Part shown: piece after piece, positions 9,282 through 19,369 of the stretch
Numbering within the stretch: position 1 is the first letter of the stretch
Layout: every line of letters begins with the position of its first letter
Assembly: GCA_017484085.1 (NCBI GenBank)
Contig: JAFUTW010000035.1
Location: 1 to 64,000 of the forward strand
From: Clostridia bacterium
GTDB taxonomy: Bacteria; Bacillota; Clostridia; Christensenellales; Aristaeellaceae
DNA length: 64,000 bases
Direction: 5' to 3'
Program-made: the position numbers and the translations under genes
The notes under the pieces: model-generated
What the model was told of the DNA's origin: nothing
Seen by the model: only the letters and a program-made list of their open reading frames with translations
Database searches by the model: none

Positions 9282-11186
9282 TTATTTGCTGATCTTCTCT
9301 CCGCGCGCAACGTTCCTGCCGAACTCCACGTAGGAAACCGGCTTCGCGTCGTCCAGCGGCTCCGCGATGACGATCATGGTCTGCGCCGAATACCCGGCTG
9401 CCTTGATGACCGAGAGGTCCGCCTTTACGACGGGTTCGCCGGCCTTCACGGCATCGCCCTGCTTCTTCAGCACGGCAAAGCCCTTGCCCTTCAGGTTCAC
9501 GGTGTCCACGCCGATGTGGACGAGCAGCCCGGTGCCGTCCTTCATGCGCACGGTGAAGGCGTGCCCCGTCTCAAAGACGCTTTCCAGCACGCCGTTTGCC
9601 GGGGAGACGATCGTCCCGTTCACAGGCTCGACGGCGACCGTCTGGCCCATGGCCTCCTCCGCGAACATTGGGTCTGCCATATCCTTGGGGCCGATGAACT
9701 TTCCGTCCGCCACGGCGACGATGTCGCTGTCGGCAGCCGCGGGGATCGCCGGCGCGGCGGCGGTTTCACCCGTCTCCTCCGGATCCAGCTTGCCGCGCTT
9801 CGCCCAGACGCCGAACAGGATGTAGGAAGCGGCAAACGCCACCGCCATCGCGATGACGACGCCGATGACCGCATTGACCAGGTTGCCCATGGTGTAGCCC
9901 AGCTCCGCCACGTCCGCCGTGGGGATGTAGGCCGGCAGAACCAGCAGTCCCGGGGAGCCGCCCGCGAAGCGCGCGACCCTCGTGATGCCCATGTACAGGC
10001 CGCCGATGCCGCCGCCGATCATCGCGGCGTACAGCGGGAAGGTGTATTTGAGGTTGACGCCGTAGAGCACGGGCTCCGTGATGCCCAGGACGCCCGTGAG
10101 GCCGGCGGAGCTGGCCTGCTGCTTGGTATCCGGATTCCTGGAGCGGATGCCCACCGCGAGACCGGCCGCGCCCTGCGCCACGTTGGAAGCCAGCATGCCG
10201 GGGCCGACGACGGTATCCCACTTGACGGTCGCCAGGTTATTGGTGCCGATGGGGATGAGGCCGTAGTGCGTACCGGTCATGACCAGCAGCGGGTTAGCGA
10301 CGCCGACGATGGTCGGCACGATCCACGGGGCCACGGAGTTCAGCCACTTGAAGAAGATGTTGATGAGGTTGGAGACCCAGGCGCCGATGGGGCCCAGCAC
10401 CACGATGGTGACGGTGCCACCCACCAACAGGCTGACCAGCGGCACGGAGAAGAACTTGATCGCCCTGGGGGAGACCTTCTGCATGAAGTGCTCCACGTGG
10501 GACATGAACCACACGTCCAGGATGATCGGGATGACGGAAGAGGTGTAGGTCGCCTTGGTGACGGGCAGGAAGCCGATGAATTTCACCGGGTCCGCGCCGC
10601 CCAGCAGATTGATGAACGCCGGATAGACGAGGATGCCGGCCAGCGCCATCGCGGTGCCCTGGTTGCACTTGAACTTGCGCGCGCAGGAGGCCGCCAGCAG
10701 AATGGGCATGAAGTAGAAGGCCGCATCCGCCATCGCGTTCAGGATGATGTAGGTCTGCGTGCCGCCCTTCAGGATGCCGAAGGCGGAGAAGAGCGCCATC
10801 AGCGCCTTGAGAAGACCGGCGCCGGTAATCGCGGGGATGATCGGCTGGAAAATGCTGGCAATGCCTTCCAGCGCCTTGGAGAGTTTGGAGCGGTTGTCTT
10901 CCTTCTCCGCGTCCGGATCCTCCACGGCTGCCTGCGCTTCAAATCCGCCCAGCGCCAGGACCTCCTGATAGACCTGCGGGACGTCCGGCCCGATGACGAT
11001 CTGATACTGGCCGCCCGCGTTCACCACCGAGAGGACCCCCGGCGTCTTTTTGAGGACATCCGTCTTTGCCGCGTTCACGTCCTTCAGGGTGAAGCGCAGC
11101 CGGGTCGCGCAGTGCACGACGCCTGTCACGTTTTCCTTGCCGCCCACGTTTTCGATGATCTTTGCGGCCAATGCCTTAAAATCCAT
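9282..11186 (-). CDS. bglP: PTS beta-glucoside transporter, EIIBCA
   Basis: A 634-residue phosphotransferase permease that imports and 6-phosphorylates beta-glucosides. Domain order is EIIB (about 1-90, phospho-Cys26 in VVHCATRLRF), EIIC (about 105-465, ten or so membrane spans) and EIIA (about 500-634, phospho-His near 557 in LLVHIGVDTV). Start ATG 11186 follows AGAAAGGA by 6 nt; the upstream frame to 11219 lacks a ribosome site. It lies 29 nt downstream of the 6-phospho-beta-glucosidase gene and is co-transcribed with it. No LicT/BglG antiterminator gene is adjacent, unlike many bgl operons. Confidence 0.93.
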   Translation of the reverse strand: MDFKALAAKIIENVGGKENVTGVVHCATRLRFTLKDVNAAKTDVLKKTPGVLSVVNAGGQYQIVIGPDVPQVYQEVLALGGFEAQAAVEDPDAEKEDNRSKLSKALEGIASIFQPIIPAITGAGLLKALMALFSAFGILKGGTQTYIILNAMADAAFYFMPILLAASCARKFKCNQGTAMALAGILVYPAFINLLGGADPVKFIGFLPVTKATYTSSVIPIILDVWFMSHVEHFMQKVSPRAIKFFSVPLVSLLVGGTVTIVVLGPIGAWVSNLINIFFKWLNSVAPWIVPTIVGVANPLLVMTGTHYGLIPIGTNNLATVKWDTVVGPGMLASNVAQGAAGLAVGIRSRNPDTKQQASSAGLTGVLGITEPVLYGVNLKYTFPLYAAMIGGGIGGLYMGITRVARFAGGSPGLLVLPAYIPTADVAELGYTMGNLVNAVIGVVIAMAVAFAASYILFGVWAKRGKLDPEETGETAAAPAIPAAADSDIVAVADGKFIGPKDMADPMFAEEAMGQTVAVEPVNGTIVSPANGVLESVFETGHAFTVRMKDGTGLLVHIGVDTVNLKGKGFAVLKKQGDAVKAGEPVVKADLSVIKAAGYSAQTMIVIAEPLDDAKPVSYVEFGRNVARGEKISK

Positions 11187-11215
11187 AGCTGTCCTTTCTG
11201 CGGCCCGGGCCGCCG

Positions 11216-12697
<1,482 letters not shown>

Positions 12698-12716
12698 TCA
12701 TATGGCTGTCATACTG

Positions 12717-12748
12717 ATTGTAGTGGAAATAACGTGATTTGTAAATCA
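12717..12748 (-). promoter_or_regulatory. Promoter of bgl operon with palindromic operator over the -35
   Basis: Minus strand TTTACA (12745-12740), 17-nt spacer, TACAAT (12722-12717). A perfect inverted repeat TGATTT-GT-AAATCA (12735-12748) covers the -35 box, which points to a repressor site; no cognate regulator gene lies next to it. Confidence 0.65.
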
Positions 12749-12784
12749 TCAGTTTTTAACCTGCAGAGTATTTTTCCATAGCTC

Positions 12785-12812
12785 TTGCAAATTCCCTGTA
12801 ATGTGGTATGAT
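12785..12812 (+). promoter_or_regulatory. Promoter of the DUF1858 gene
   Basis: TTGCAA (12785-12790), 16-nt spacer, TATGAT (12807-12812) preceded by TG as in extended -10 elements. It is followed by a strong ribosome site just before ATG 12843. Confidence 0.55.
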
Positions 12813-12842
12813 ATCTGCATTCCAACTGAGGAGGACAAAATC

Positions 12843-13073
12843 ATGGCTGAACAAGCTGCCAACACATACGTCACCAAAGACATGGTCATGGGCGACATCA
12901 TCCGCGCCTATCCCGCTGCCGCATATGCCCTGATGGGCTGCGGCATGGGCTGCGTCGCCTGCCCTTCCGCCGCCGGCGAGTCCCTGGAGGACGCCGCCGC
13001 CGTTCACGGGCTGGACGCCGACGAAGTCTGCGCTTTCGTCAACGACTGGCTGAAGGACAAGGTCCAGGCATAA
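12843..13073 (+). CDS. DUF1858 domain-containing small protein
   Basis: A 76-residue cytoplasmic protein. VTKDMVMGDIIRAYP, then GCGMGCVACP and SLEDAAAVHGLDADEV match the DUF1858 pattern, a small helical domain often fused to or encoded beside redox and iron-sulfur proteins (family knowledge). The conserved Cys pair GC-x2-C is present. The start is ATG 12843 after GAGGAGG. Function unknown; it is monocistronic with its own promoter and terminator. Confidence 0.85.
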   Translation: MAEQAANTYVTKDMVMGDIIRAYPAAAYALMGCGMGCVACPSAAGESLEDAAAVHGLDADEVCAFVNDWLKDKVQA

Positions 13074-13081
13074 GGCCCCCC

Positions 13082-13137
13082 AAAAAACAGACAACAGGCC
13101 GTCTCGCATGAGGCGGTCTGTTTATCTGTTTTGGGGT
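13082..13137. terminator. Bidirectional terminator module (copy 1)
   Basis: Hairpin with arms 13094-13105 and 13110-13121 and loop GCAT, flanked by AAAACAGA and TCTGTTTT. T-runs on both strands let it end the DUF1858 gene (plus) and the barstar gene (minus). An inverted near-copy is present at 17170-17222. Confidence 0.85.
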
Positions 13138-13416
13138 TTACGGTCTGCCCGTCCAGGTGAAAGCCGGACAGGCTTCCTCGGCATCGTCCAGCACGCGCCG
13201 CAGCCGCGGCCAGTACGCTTCCATCTCCGGCGTAAAGCGGGCGGGCAGCAGCAGCGTCAGCCGCATCGGCTTCGCGGTCTCCGTCAGGATGTCGTACAGG
13301 GCATCCAGATTGCAGCCGTACCACTCCGGTGCGCGCAGCACATACCCCAAGTAGACCTGCAGGGCGGCAGGGGTCGCGATGTTCCTGAGATCCGCAGTGA
13401 CTTCCCGCATGCTCAT
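13138..13416 (-). CDS. Barstar-family ribonuclease inhibitor
   Basis: A 92-residue cytoplasmic protein. WYGCNLDALYDILTE matches the barstar helix that plugs the barnase active site (Asp35/Asp39 equivalents both present). Start ATG 13416 overlaps the barnase gene stop as ATGA, so the inhibitor is translationally coupled to the toxin-like RNase. Its role is to protect the producing cell from the exported RNase before secretion (established for barnase/barstar). The frame extends upstream to 13545, but that part overlaps the barnase gene and is not barstar. Confidence 0.9.
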   Translation of the reverse strand: MSMREVTADLRNIATPAALQVYLGYVLRAPEWYGCNLDALYDILTETAKPMRLTLLLPARFTPEMEAYWPRLRRVLDDAEEACPAFTWTGRP

Positions 13417-14282
13417 TCCCCCTTCACTTCCGTAAAGCTCTTGTACTTGTCCCGGGTCAGGTAATACAGGCCGTCGTTGGACCAGATGAGCCGGTTCTTT
13501 CCGCGCTTCCCGTCCTCGCCCACATTGACGTCGCACTCGTGCCATTCGCGGCCCTCCGCCGCCGGCAGCAGCCCTTCCCGGTTGCCGAAGACGCCGCCGC
13601 CGATGGTGAACTCCGGCGCGACCTCGCCCATGTTGTCCCGCTTGGAGGAAAAGCCCAGTTCCTTCGCCTCATCCAGCGTGATGTAGTTGACGGGCAGCTC
13701 ATGATAGGCCATCAGATAGGCCGCTACGTCCTGCCAGGCGGTGTAGCACTCCCCGTAGGAGACCTTGGCGCTCGTCACCAGCGCACGCTTTTTAGATGCG
13801 CCAGGCGCAGCCGTCGCCGCGGCCTTCTCGGGGAAGACGACCGTCACTTCCTCAAAATTGCGGTAGTGATTGCCCGAATAGTAGATGAGGCCGTCGCTGG
13901 AGAAGCAGATGCGCTTGCCGCCCCGGTAGCCGCCCGAATAGTCGATGTCGCATTCCGTCCATCTGCGGCCCTTCGCGTCCGGCAGGGCGCCTTCGTAGTT
14001 GCCGAAGCGGTCGCCGCCGATGGAGCAGCCCTTTGCCACCTGCCAGAGGTTTCCCAGGCTGTTGTCCCAGCCGCGGTTCTGCGCCTCACGCTTGCTCAGG
14101 TAATTGCCGGGCAGCTTTCCGTAGGTCGCCAGGTATACGGAAACCTCTTCCTTGGTGGAGTACCAGCCGTCCTTCGTCACCGGGTAGCGCGAGGCATCCA
14201 CCGTCAGCGCCAGGGCGAAGGCCGGCAGCAGCAGCGCCAGCACAAGGGCGGCAAGTGACGCCACTCCTTTTCTCAGCCGCAT
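13413..14282 (-). CDS. Secreted ribonuclease with two tandem barnase domains
   Basis: A 289-residue exported protein: signal peptide (about 1-26), barnase-like domain 1 (about 30-148), an Ala/Lys linker, and barnase-like domain 2 (about 168-287). Domain 1 keeps the catalytic set aligned to barnase: K64 (K27), E110 (E73), R120 (R83), R124 (R87), H139 (H102). Domain 2 keeps E249, R260 and R264 but has L203 for K27 and K279 for H102, so it is probably catalytically dead. It does keep R235 where barnase has R59, which domain 1 has lost (Y96). Known barnases are single-domain, about 110 residues mature. The barstar gene follows with a 4-nt overlap. A promoter is at 14340-14368. Confidence 0.88.
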   Translation of the reverse strand: MRLRKGVASLAALVLALLLPAFALALTVDASRYPVTKDGWYSTKEEVSVYLATYGKLPGNYLSKREAQNRGWDNSLGNLWQVAKGCSIGGDRFGNYEGALPDAKGRRWTECDIDYSGGYRGGKRICFSSDGLIYYSGNHYRNFEEVTVVFPEKAAATAAPGASKKRALVTSAKVSYGECYTAWQDVAAYLMAYHELPVNYITLDEAKELGFSSKRDNMGEVAPEFTIGGGVFGNREGLLPAAEGREWHECDVNVGEDGKRGKNRLIWSNDGLYYLTRDKYKSFTEVKGE

Positions 14283-14339
14283 GATCCATCAATCCTTTCC
14301 GCGGCACATCAGTGCCGAATTATGTGTTTCTGTAACGGA

Positions 14340-14368
14340 ATTATACCGCGTCAGCGGCAGGGATGCAA
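14340..14368 (-). promoter_or_regulatory. Promoter of barnase-barstar operon
   Basis: Minus strand TTGCAT (14368-14363), 17-nt spacer, TATAAT (14345-14340). Confidence 0.72.
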
Positions 14369-14425
14369 GATTAGCGCAACCGGCCCCGCAAAGCGCGACG
14401 GCCCCGGTCATTTCCGCGCTCTCCG

Positions 14426-14454
14426 TTGACACGCTGAGCGATTTTGTTTATACT
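14426..14454 (+). promoter_or_regulatory. Promoter of LRR surface protein gene
   Basis: TTGACA (14426-14431), 17-nt spacer, TATACT (14449-14454); leaves a leader of about 95 nt. Divergent from the barnase promoter. Confidence 0.75.
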
Positions 14455-14554
14455 GAATTATATATCTATAAATGATACTATTGTATTAATCTTGTTATCT
14501 CTTTTTTATGGAGACGGAATCGCAAACGCAATAACGGGAAAGAAGGGGATCCGT

Positions 14555-17134
14555 ATGAAACGTATGCTGTTCACTTTGGCGCTGGCCGCGCTGCTGACGC
14601 TTGCCCTGCCATGTTTGGCTGACACCGCCACTGGATGGTCATATACGGTCAATGCCAACGGCGAAGCCGTAATCAGCAAGTATACCGGCAGCGATACCCA
14701 CGTCGTCGTCCCCGAAGAGCTGAACGGCCATCCGGTTACGTCCATCGGCAGCAGCGCTTTCAGCAAGAATACGACCGTGGAGGAAATAGATATTCCCGAC
14801 TGCGTCACCGGTCTGGGTTCTTGGCAGACCTTTATGGGCGCAACGTCGCTGCAGCGCATCCGCCTATCGCAGTCTATTACTGCCATTCCCGATAATGCCT
14901 TCAACGGGTGTAAGGCGCTGACCGCAATCGACATTCCGGGGAGCGTAAAGTCCATCGGCGTCGGCGCGTTTTACGGCTGCTGGAAACTTACCGACGTCAC
15001 CTTCCACGAGGGGCTGGAAAGCATCGGGGATCAGGCCTTTTACAACTGCAAACTGCATGAGATCCGCTTCCCCGATACGCTGAACTCCATCGGCAGGGAA
15101 GTCCTCGGCGGCTCCATCCACGGGGACAACATCATTATCGCGGAGTTGGGATCCGACCTGTCCTGCTTTTTAAGCGGGAAAGGATACAGTATTACCGACC
15201 CGGATTATCCGCAGTTTGAGTTCCGCAACTGGGTGGATTCCGAAGGAAAACAGAACGTCTCTCTGGAATATGCCGATGAAACCCTTTCCGAAGTGGTCAT
15301 TCCCGATTTTGTCACCAGTCTCGCCAACGTCTTCCGTTCAAAGACCCCGAACGCAAAGAATACGGCGCTGACCTCCGTCACCATTCCGGAGAGCGTAACC
15401 TCCATCAGCGGCAGAACCTTTGCCGATTGCGTCAATCTGATCTCGGTGGAACTGCCTGACAGCATAACAACCATGGACGGTTCCATCTTCTCCGGCTGTG
15501 AAAGCCTTACGGATGTAAAGCTGCCGAAGGACCTGAAGACACTTCCCTACAGCCTGTTCTGGGAATGCACTTCGCTGAAGGAAGTCGATCTGCCGGAGAA
15601 CCTTGAGAAGATCTGGGGCGCCGCCTTCCAGCACTGCACAGCCCTTACGAAGATCGACATCCCGGAAAGCGTGACCTACATCGGACCCTATAACTTCGAG
15701 GGCTGCATATCCCTGACAGAGGTCCGTCTCCCCAAGGGGCTCGAAGACCTTTTCTATGAGGCTTTTCAGGGGAGCGGCATTTACAGCCTCACCATCCCGG
15801 AAGGCATCACGAAGCTGGACGATAAGCTGTGCCAGGGCTGCGAAAACCTCACCACCGTCGTGCTGCCCTCAGGCCTCACGGAGATCGCGGACACCGCCCT
15901 GCCCGACAGCGTTAAAACCGTATACGGCTACGGCGGAACCGTCGCCGAAACCTGGGCCGATGAGCACGACTGCCGGTTTATCGACCTTTCCGATCCCGGT
16001 TCCGCAGTGTCTCCGACCCTGCAGGTACCGGATCACGCCAATCTCGACAAAGGCGAACGCTGGAACTGGCGCAGCGCCGTCAGCATTGCCCCGGACCTCG
16101 GCGGCGAACCCATTGCCATCACCGCCGTGTCCAACAACCCTTCAGTTGCCGAAGTGGACGGCGACTATCTGATCTGCCATGAAACCGGCGAGGCCCTGCT
16201 TACGATTCTCGCCGGCACGGCGGATGGAAACAATATCCCCGGCCGCCTGCTGCGTGTCCGCGTCTGGCTTCCGGTGACGGATTATTCGGTCCCTTACTGT
16301 TACTATGTCGGCGAGAGCGAGCAGGACATGGCGGAGGACAAGGTGCGGCCCCAGGCGATTCAGCCGGAAGGCGCAAATCCGGAGTTTACCTTCTATTACT
16401 ACAGCTATACCGACGGTTACCATTACTTCACGGGAGATGCGCTGCAATTCACCCAGATCCCGGACATGGGGAGCGCCTACATGATCAGCCGCAGCGGCAT
16501 CAAAAAGTACTTCTCCGTCAACACTTACCAGGAATACCTGGGCTTCACGTTTGACGGGCCTTCCTTCAAAATTCACGTGGGCGACAGCGTTTATCCCAAT
16601 ACATACGCCCACCTGAAACGCGGTTCCTATGACGACTATACCGTCTCACCAGCCCCCTACATGCTCTCCTCGTCCAACCATGCGGTGCTTGCTCCCATCG
16701 GGGGAGATTCCACCGGCTTCCTGGCTCTGGCGCCCGGCCAGGCGGACATCACCGTCACGGATTTCAAGAACAAAGAGACCAAAGCCCTCACCTTCACCGT
16801 GCACGACATCCGCTACGACCTTATACTGCCTGAGGACGCCGTCGTCATCCGGAGCAGGGCATTTGCGGGTGCGACCTTTGAGTCCGTTTATCTGCCCCAA
16901 AGCTGCACCTCCATCGAGCCCCGCGCTTTTGAAGGCAATCGAAACCTGAACCGCGTGTACATCGCGAATCCGGATGCCATCGAGATTGCGAGCGACGCGT
17001 TCTACGGATGCTGGAACGTCACCCTCGACGTTCCCGTCGGCACAGGCACCGCCCTCCTCAGCCGCCTTGAAAGCCGCGACAACATGGGGTGGACGCCCAG
17101 GGTTGTCGAGGTGGAATACGCTCCGGAACGCTGA
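14555..17134 (+). CDS. BspA-type leucine-rich-repeat secreted protein
   Basis: An 859-residue exported protein. Signal peptide about 1-21 ending in CLA|D. Residues about 35-480 hold repeated LRR_5 (TpLRR) units of the form SIGxxAFxxCxxLxxIxIPxSV. Then come two Ig-like stretches around 490-590 and 680-780, and a short second LRR block near the C-terminus. No LPxTG-like sorting signal or C-terminal membrane anchor is seen. Such proteins usually mediate adhesion (family knowledge). Start ATG 14555 follows AAGGGG; the upstream frame to 14444 overlaps the promoter. An LRR/Ig-like relative is encoded at 19858-20724. Confidence 0.85.
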   Translation: MKRMLFTLALAALLTLALPCLADTATGWSYTVNANGEAVISKYTGSDTHVVVPEELNGHPVTSIGSSAFSKNTTVEEIDIPDCVTGLGSWQTFMGATSLQRIRLSQSITAIPDNAFNGCKALTAIDIPGSVKSIGVGAFYGCWKLTDVTFHEGLESIGDQAFYNCKLHEIRFPDTLNSIGREVLGGSIHGDNIIIAELGSDLSCFLSGKGYSITDPDYPQFEFRNWVDSEGKQNVSLEYADETLSEVVIPDFVTSLANVFRSKTPNAKNTALTSVTIPESVTSISGRTFADCVNLISVELPDSITTMDGSIFSGCESLTDVKLPKDLKTLPYSLFWECTSLKEVDLPENLEKIWGAAFQHCTALTKIDIPESVTYIGPYNFEGCISLTEVRLPKGLEDLFYEAFQGSGIYSLTIPEGITKLDDKLCQGCENLTTVVLPSGLTEIADTALPDSVKTVYGYGGTVAETWADEHDCRFIDLSDPGSAVSPTLQVPDHANLDKGERWNWRSAVSIAPDLGGEPIAITAVSNNPSVAEVDGDYLICHETGEALLTILAGTADGNNIPGRLLRVRVWLPVTDYSVPYCYYVGESEQDMAEDKVRPQAIQPEGANPEFTFYYYSYTDGYHYFTGDALQFTQIPDMGSAYMISRSGIKKYFSVNTYQEYLGFTFDGPSFKIHVGDSVYPNTYAHLKRGSYDDYTVSPAPYMLSSSNHAVLAPIGGDSTGFLALAPGQADITVTDFKNKETKALTFTVHDIRYDLILPEDAVVIRSRAFAGATFESVYLPQSCTSIEPRAFEGNRNLNRVYIANPDAIEIASDAFYGCWNVTLDVPVGTGTALLSRLESRDNMGWTPRVVEVEYAPER

Positions 17135-17169
17135 GGCGGATGTGGTCAAAAGATCAGGTCCCTGCAGAA

Positions 17170-17222
17170 ACAAACCCCAAACAGATAAACAGGCCGCCTC
17201 ACATGAGACGGTCTGTCTTTTA
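17170..17222 (+). terminator. Intrinsic terminator module (copy 2)
   Basis: Hairpin arms 17189-17200 and 17205-17216 with loop ACAT, followed by TCTTTT. Nearly the reverse complement of the module at 13082-13137, including the flanking ACCCCAAA and CAGATAA segments. Confidence 0.85.
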
Positions 17223-17347
17223 CTGCTTTTTATGCAGGCAGTATAGTATCAAAGCCGTCGGCAAAGCAAGGCCCGGAAACCTTACGACCCCGATGCCACC
17301 TTCCGGTTATCATCACTGTATTGTTAATGATATATTTAGTATATCTC

Positions 17348-17376
17348 TTGCTGTTTTTACAATATTATGGTATGCT
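17348..17376 (+). promoter_or_regulatory. Candidate promoter of small secreted protein operon
   Basis: TTGCTG (17348-17353), 17-nt spacer, TATGCT (17371-17376) in an AT-rich stretch. The rest of the roughly 300-base gap 17135-17433 holds only the terminator copy 2. Confidence 0.45.
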
Positions 17377-17433
17377 TCTTCCACACTCAATATGTATCTT
17401 TGGCTTTGCCGTTGACCCGGCGCTTCTCTGAAC

Positions 17434-17934
17434 ATGAAAAAGACTTATTTGATTCTTGCGGGCTGCTGCATCCTCGCTGCTGCAGCGGCTGCCGCCCTCT
17501 TACGTCCTGCCCGGCCTGCTGCATCGCCGGAGGCTGACAACCCGTCCCCGGCTCCCACCGCACAGCTGATCATCGACCCCAACGCCGGCCCGTCGCCCAC
17601 GCCTGCACCGACGGAACCGGGTGTCGCGATTCCCGGCTGGGGCGGGATCCGGCTGCCCTCCGGCAGCACACAGGCAGACGTATCGCTGTTCAACCCCGAG
17701 GACAACGAAGGGTGGTACTACCTCACCTTTCAGCTGATCCTCAAGGAGACCGGTGAAACGCTCTTTCAGACGGGGCTTATCCCGCCAGGCATGTACTGCA
17801 ACAAAGTGGAACTGTCGCGTGAGCTCACGCCCGGCGCATACGCCGGCACCATGCACGTGCAGCCCTACACGATCACCGATCCGCCGAAGCCCACCAACAA
17901 CGCGGATTTCGACATCCAGATCCACGTGCTGTAA
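17434..17934 (+). CDS. Putative exported/membrane-anchored small protein, unknown function
   Basis: 166 residues. An N-terminal hydrophobic segment (about 4-22, with LILAGCC that could act as a lipobox) is followed by a Pro/Ala-rich spacer (about 28-65). A compact beta-rich domain (about 66-166) contains PGWGGIRLPSG, EGWYYLTFQLIL and PGAYAGTMHVQPY. I do not recognise the family. No clear ribosome-binding site precedes ATG 17434. It lies 50 nt upstream of the next secreted-protein gene, so the two are likely co-transcribed and may work together at the cell surface. Confidence 0.6.
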   Translation: MKKTYLILAGCCILAAAAAAALLRPARPAASPEADNPSPAPTAQLIIDPNAGPSPTPAPTEPGVAIPGWGGIRLPSGSTQADVSLFNPEDNEGWYYLTFQLILKETGETLFQTGLIPPGMYCNKVELSRELTPGAYAGTMHVQPYTITDPPKPTNNADFDIQIHVL

Positions 17935-17984
17935 CCGCCTCATCCATTAAACCCGATGCAAAAACCGATACGGAGGTATATATC

Positions 17985-18656
17985 ATGAAGAAGTTGCTTG
18001 CCCTTCTGCTCACCCTTACGCTTGTGAGCCTGTCCGCTTTCGCCCTGGCCGAGGGTGACCCGGCCGCAGAGCCCGGTGAAACGGCCGAGCCTGCCCAAAC
18101 GCTGGAACTCGACCGCAACACCATGACCGGCACCACGGAGGTCTCCCTGACCGTCGACCGCAGCATGGACAGCTACACCGTCGTCATCCCCTCCAAGGTG
18201 ACGATCGATCCCAAGACGCAGTACGGGTATGGGGATGTCGTGCTGAAAGCCGGGTGGGAGTTGGTGTCGGTGAATAGCCTGAAGGTACAGCTGTCAGGGG
18301 CAGAGAATGGGATATTATCTGGAAGTCTCCATACTTCTGATAGTTATAGAACCTATAATCCCTCCGATTTAGCGCTTGATTGTTTTCAAAACTTTAAACT
18401 CAAAAGCGAGAATCACGAAGTTTCTTATTCTCTCAAAGCAAGCACACTGGCTTGGCCCTTCTCTACTTCAAATAATAGTAATGTGACTGGAAGCTATTAT
18501 TATTATCGAGCATATAATACAAGCATGATCAGTGTATCAAAAGGTGGAAACAATGAAGAAGACAAAATTTGCAATTTGACATTCTATGTAAAAACAATGC
18601 CTGCCGATCCTGGTATATACACCGATACATTGACATTCTCTATTATTACGCAGTAA
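17985..18656 (+). CDS. Secreted beta-rich protein with composition break
   Basis: 223 residues with a signal peptide (about 1-22, FALA|EG). The N-terminal part carries TGTTEVSLTV and YTVVIPSKVTI, closely echoed in the secreted protein at 19370 (TGTTTVSLTI, YTVVIPPSL). The C-terminus ends in GIYTDTLTFSI, echoed there by GEYDGLITFSV, so both are probably one beta-sandwich family. Ribosome site CGGAGG. From about base 18240 onward the DNA turns abruptly AT-rich (poly-Tyr/Ser/Asn codons), while the first 250 bases match the GC-rich neighbours. That suggests replacement of the C-terminal two thirds by recombination. Function unknown; a surface or fimbria-like subunit is possible. Confidence 0.65.
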   Translation: MKKLLALLLTLTLVSLSAFALAEGDPAAEPGETAEPAQTLELDRNTMTGTTEVSLTVDRSMDSYTVVIPSKVTIDPKTQYGYGDVVLKAGWELVSVNSLKVQLSGAENGILSGSLHTSDSYRTYNPSDLALDCFQNFKLKSENHEVSYSLKASTLAWPFSTSNNSNVTGSYYYYRAYNTSMISVSKGGNNEEDKICNLTFYVKTMPADPGIYTDTLTFSIITQ

Positions 18657-19330
18657 ACCTCATCCACCGCCTGCGGGCGGTCCCCCTTCTAACGTCATGC
18701 CCTTTCAGGGCATGATCCCTGGCACAGCCGGGGACGTACGGCCGAAGGCCTACGCCAATCCCGAAGGGGAAGGTTACGAACCCTTCCACCATCCGGCAAG
18801 TGGATGATCCCCCTCCCCTTTCAGGGGAGGCTTGAGAGAGCGCAGCAAGCTTTCTTAGCCTTGCCTTCCCCTATGGGGAAGGTGGCACGGCGTAAGCCGT
18901 GACGGATGAGGTTCCCGGCCCCCTAAAAAGGGAGCTGTCGGAACAAACCCCTCTGTCACGGCGATGCCGTGACATCTCCCCTATAAAGGGGAGCGCCGCT
19001 GTGCGGCGAATAGACTTAAAGGCTTTGCAGACTCAAAGTTTTTTATCGGTCCCCGCACCGAAGGTGCGGCCCCCTGAATAGGGGGCTGTCAGCCGGAGGC
19101 TGACTGGGGGTTACGGATCCCTCCCCTTTCAGGGGAGGCAATGGAGCGCTTTCGAAGTTACTTCAGCCTTGCCTTCCCCCTATGGACTGATCCCGTTCTG
19201 AAAGAACGAGGATGCCTCCCGGCGAGGGGGAAGGTGGCACGGCGTAAGCCATGACGGATGAGGTCCTCGGCTCCCCTTCGTAGGGGAGCTGTCACCGAAG
19301 GTGACTGAGGAGTTTACGATTTCACCTATG
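18657..19330. repeat. Cluster 1 of GC-rich palindromic intergenic repeats
   Basis: About 670 bases with no convincing gene. They hold many short palindromes such as CCCTTTCAGGG, GGCACGGCGTAAGCCGTG, CACCGAAGGTG and TCCCCTTTCAGGGGA, some repeated within the cluster (for example the GGCACGGCGTAAGCC element near 18880 and 19240). The stretch about 18943-19075 recurs in inverted orientation at about 24172-24300 with few differences. A TACAAT box near the end may start the next gene. Confidence 0.75.
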
Positions 19331-19369
19331 ATTTCTACATTCTACAATTTGGCCGAAAGGAGGTTTCCC

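Noticed and set aside
13082-17222. Transposon ends flanking the barnase and LRR genes
   Set aside because: Each inverted copy lies exactly downstream of a gene and forms a terminator hairpin. No transposase or target duplication is present.
18899-19081. Short open frame inside repeat cluster 1
   Set aside because: Composed entirely of palindromic repeat units with no ribosome site.
18657-19330. CRISPR array
   Set aside because: The repeats are short palindromes of several kinds without regular spacing or unique spacers, and no cas gene is near.
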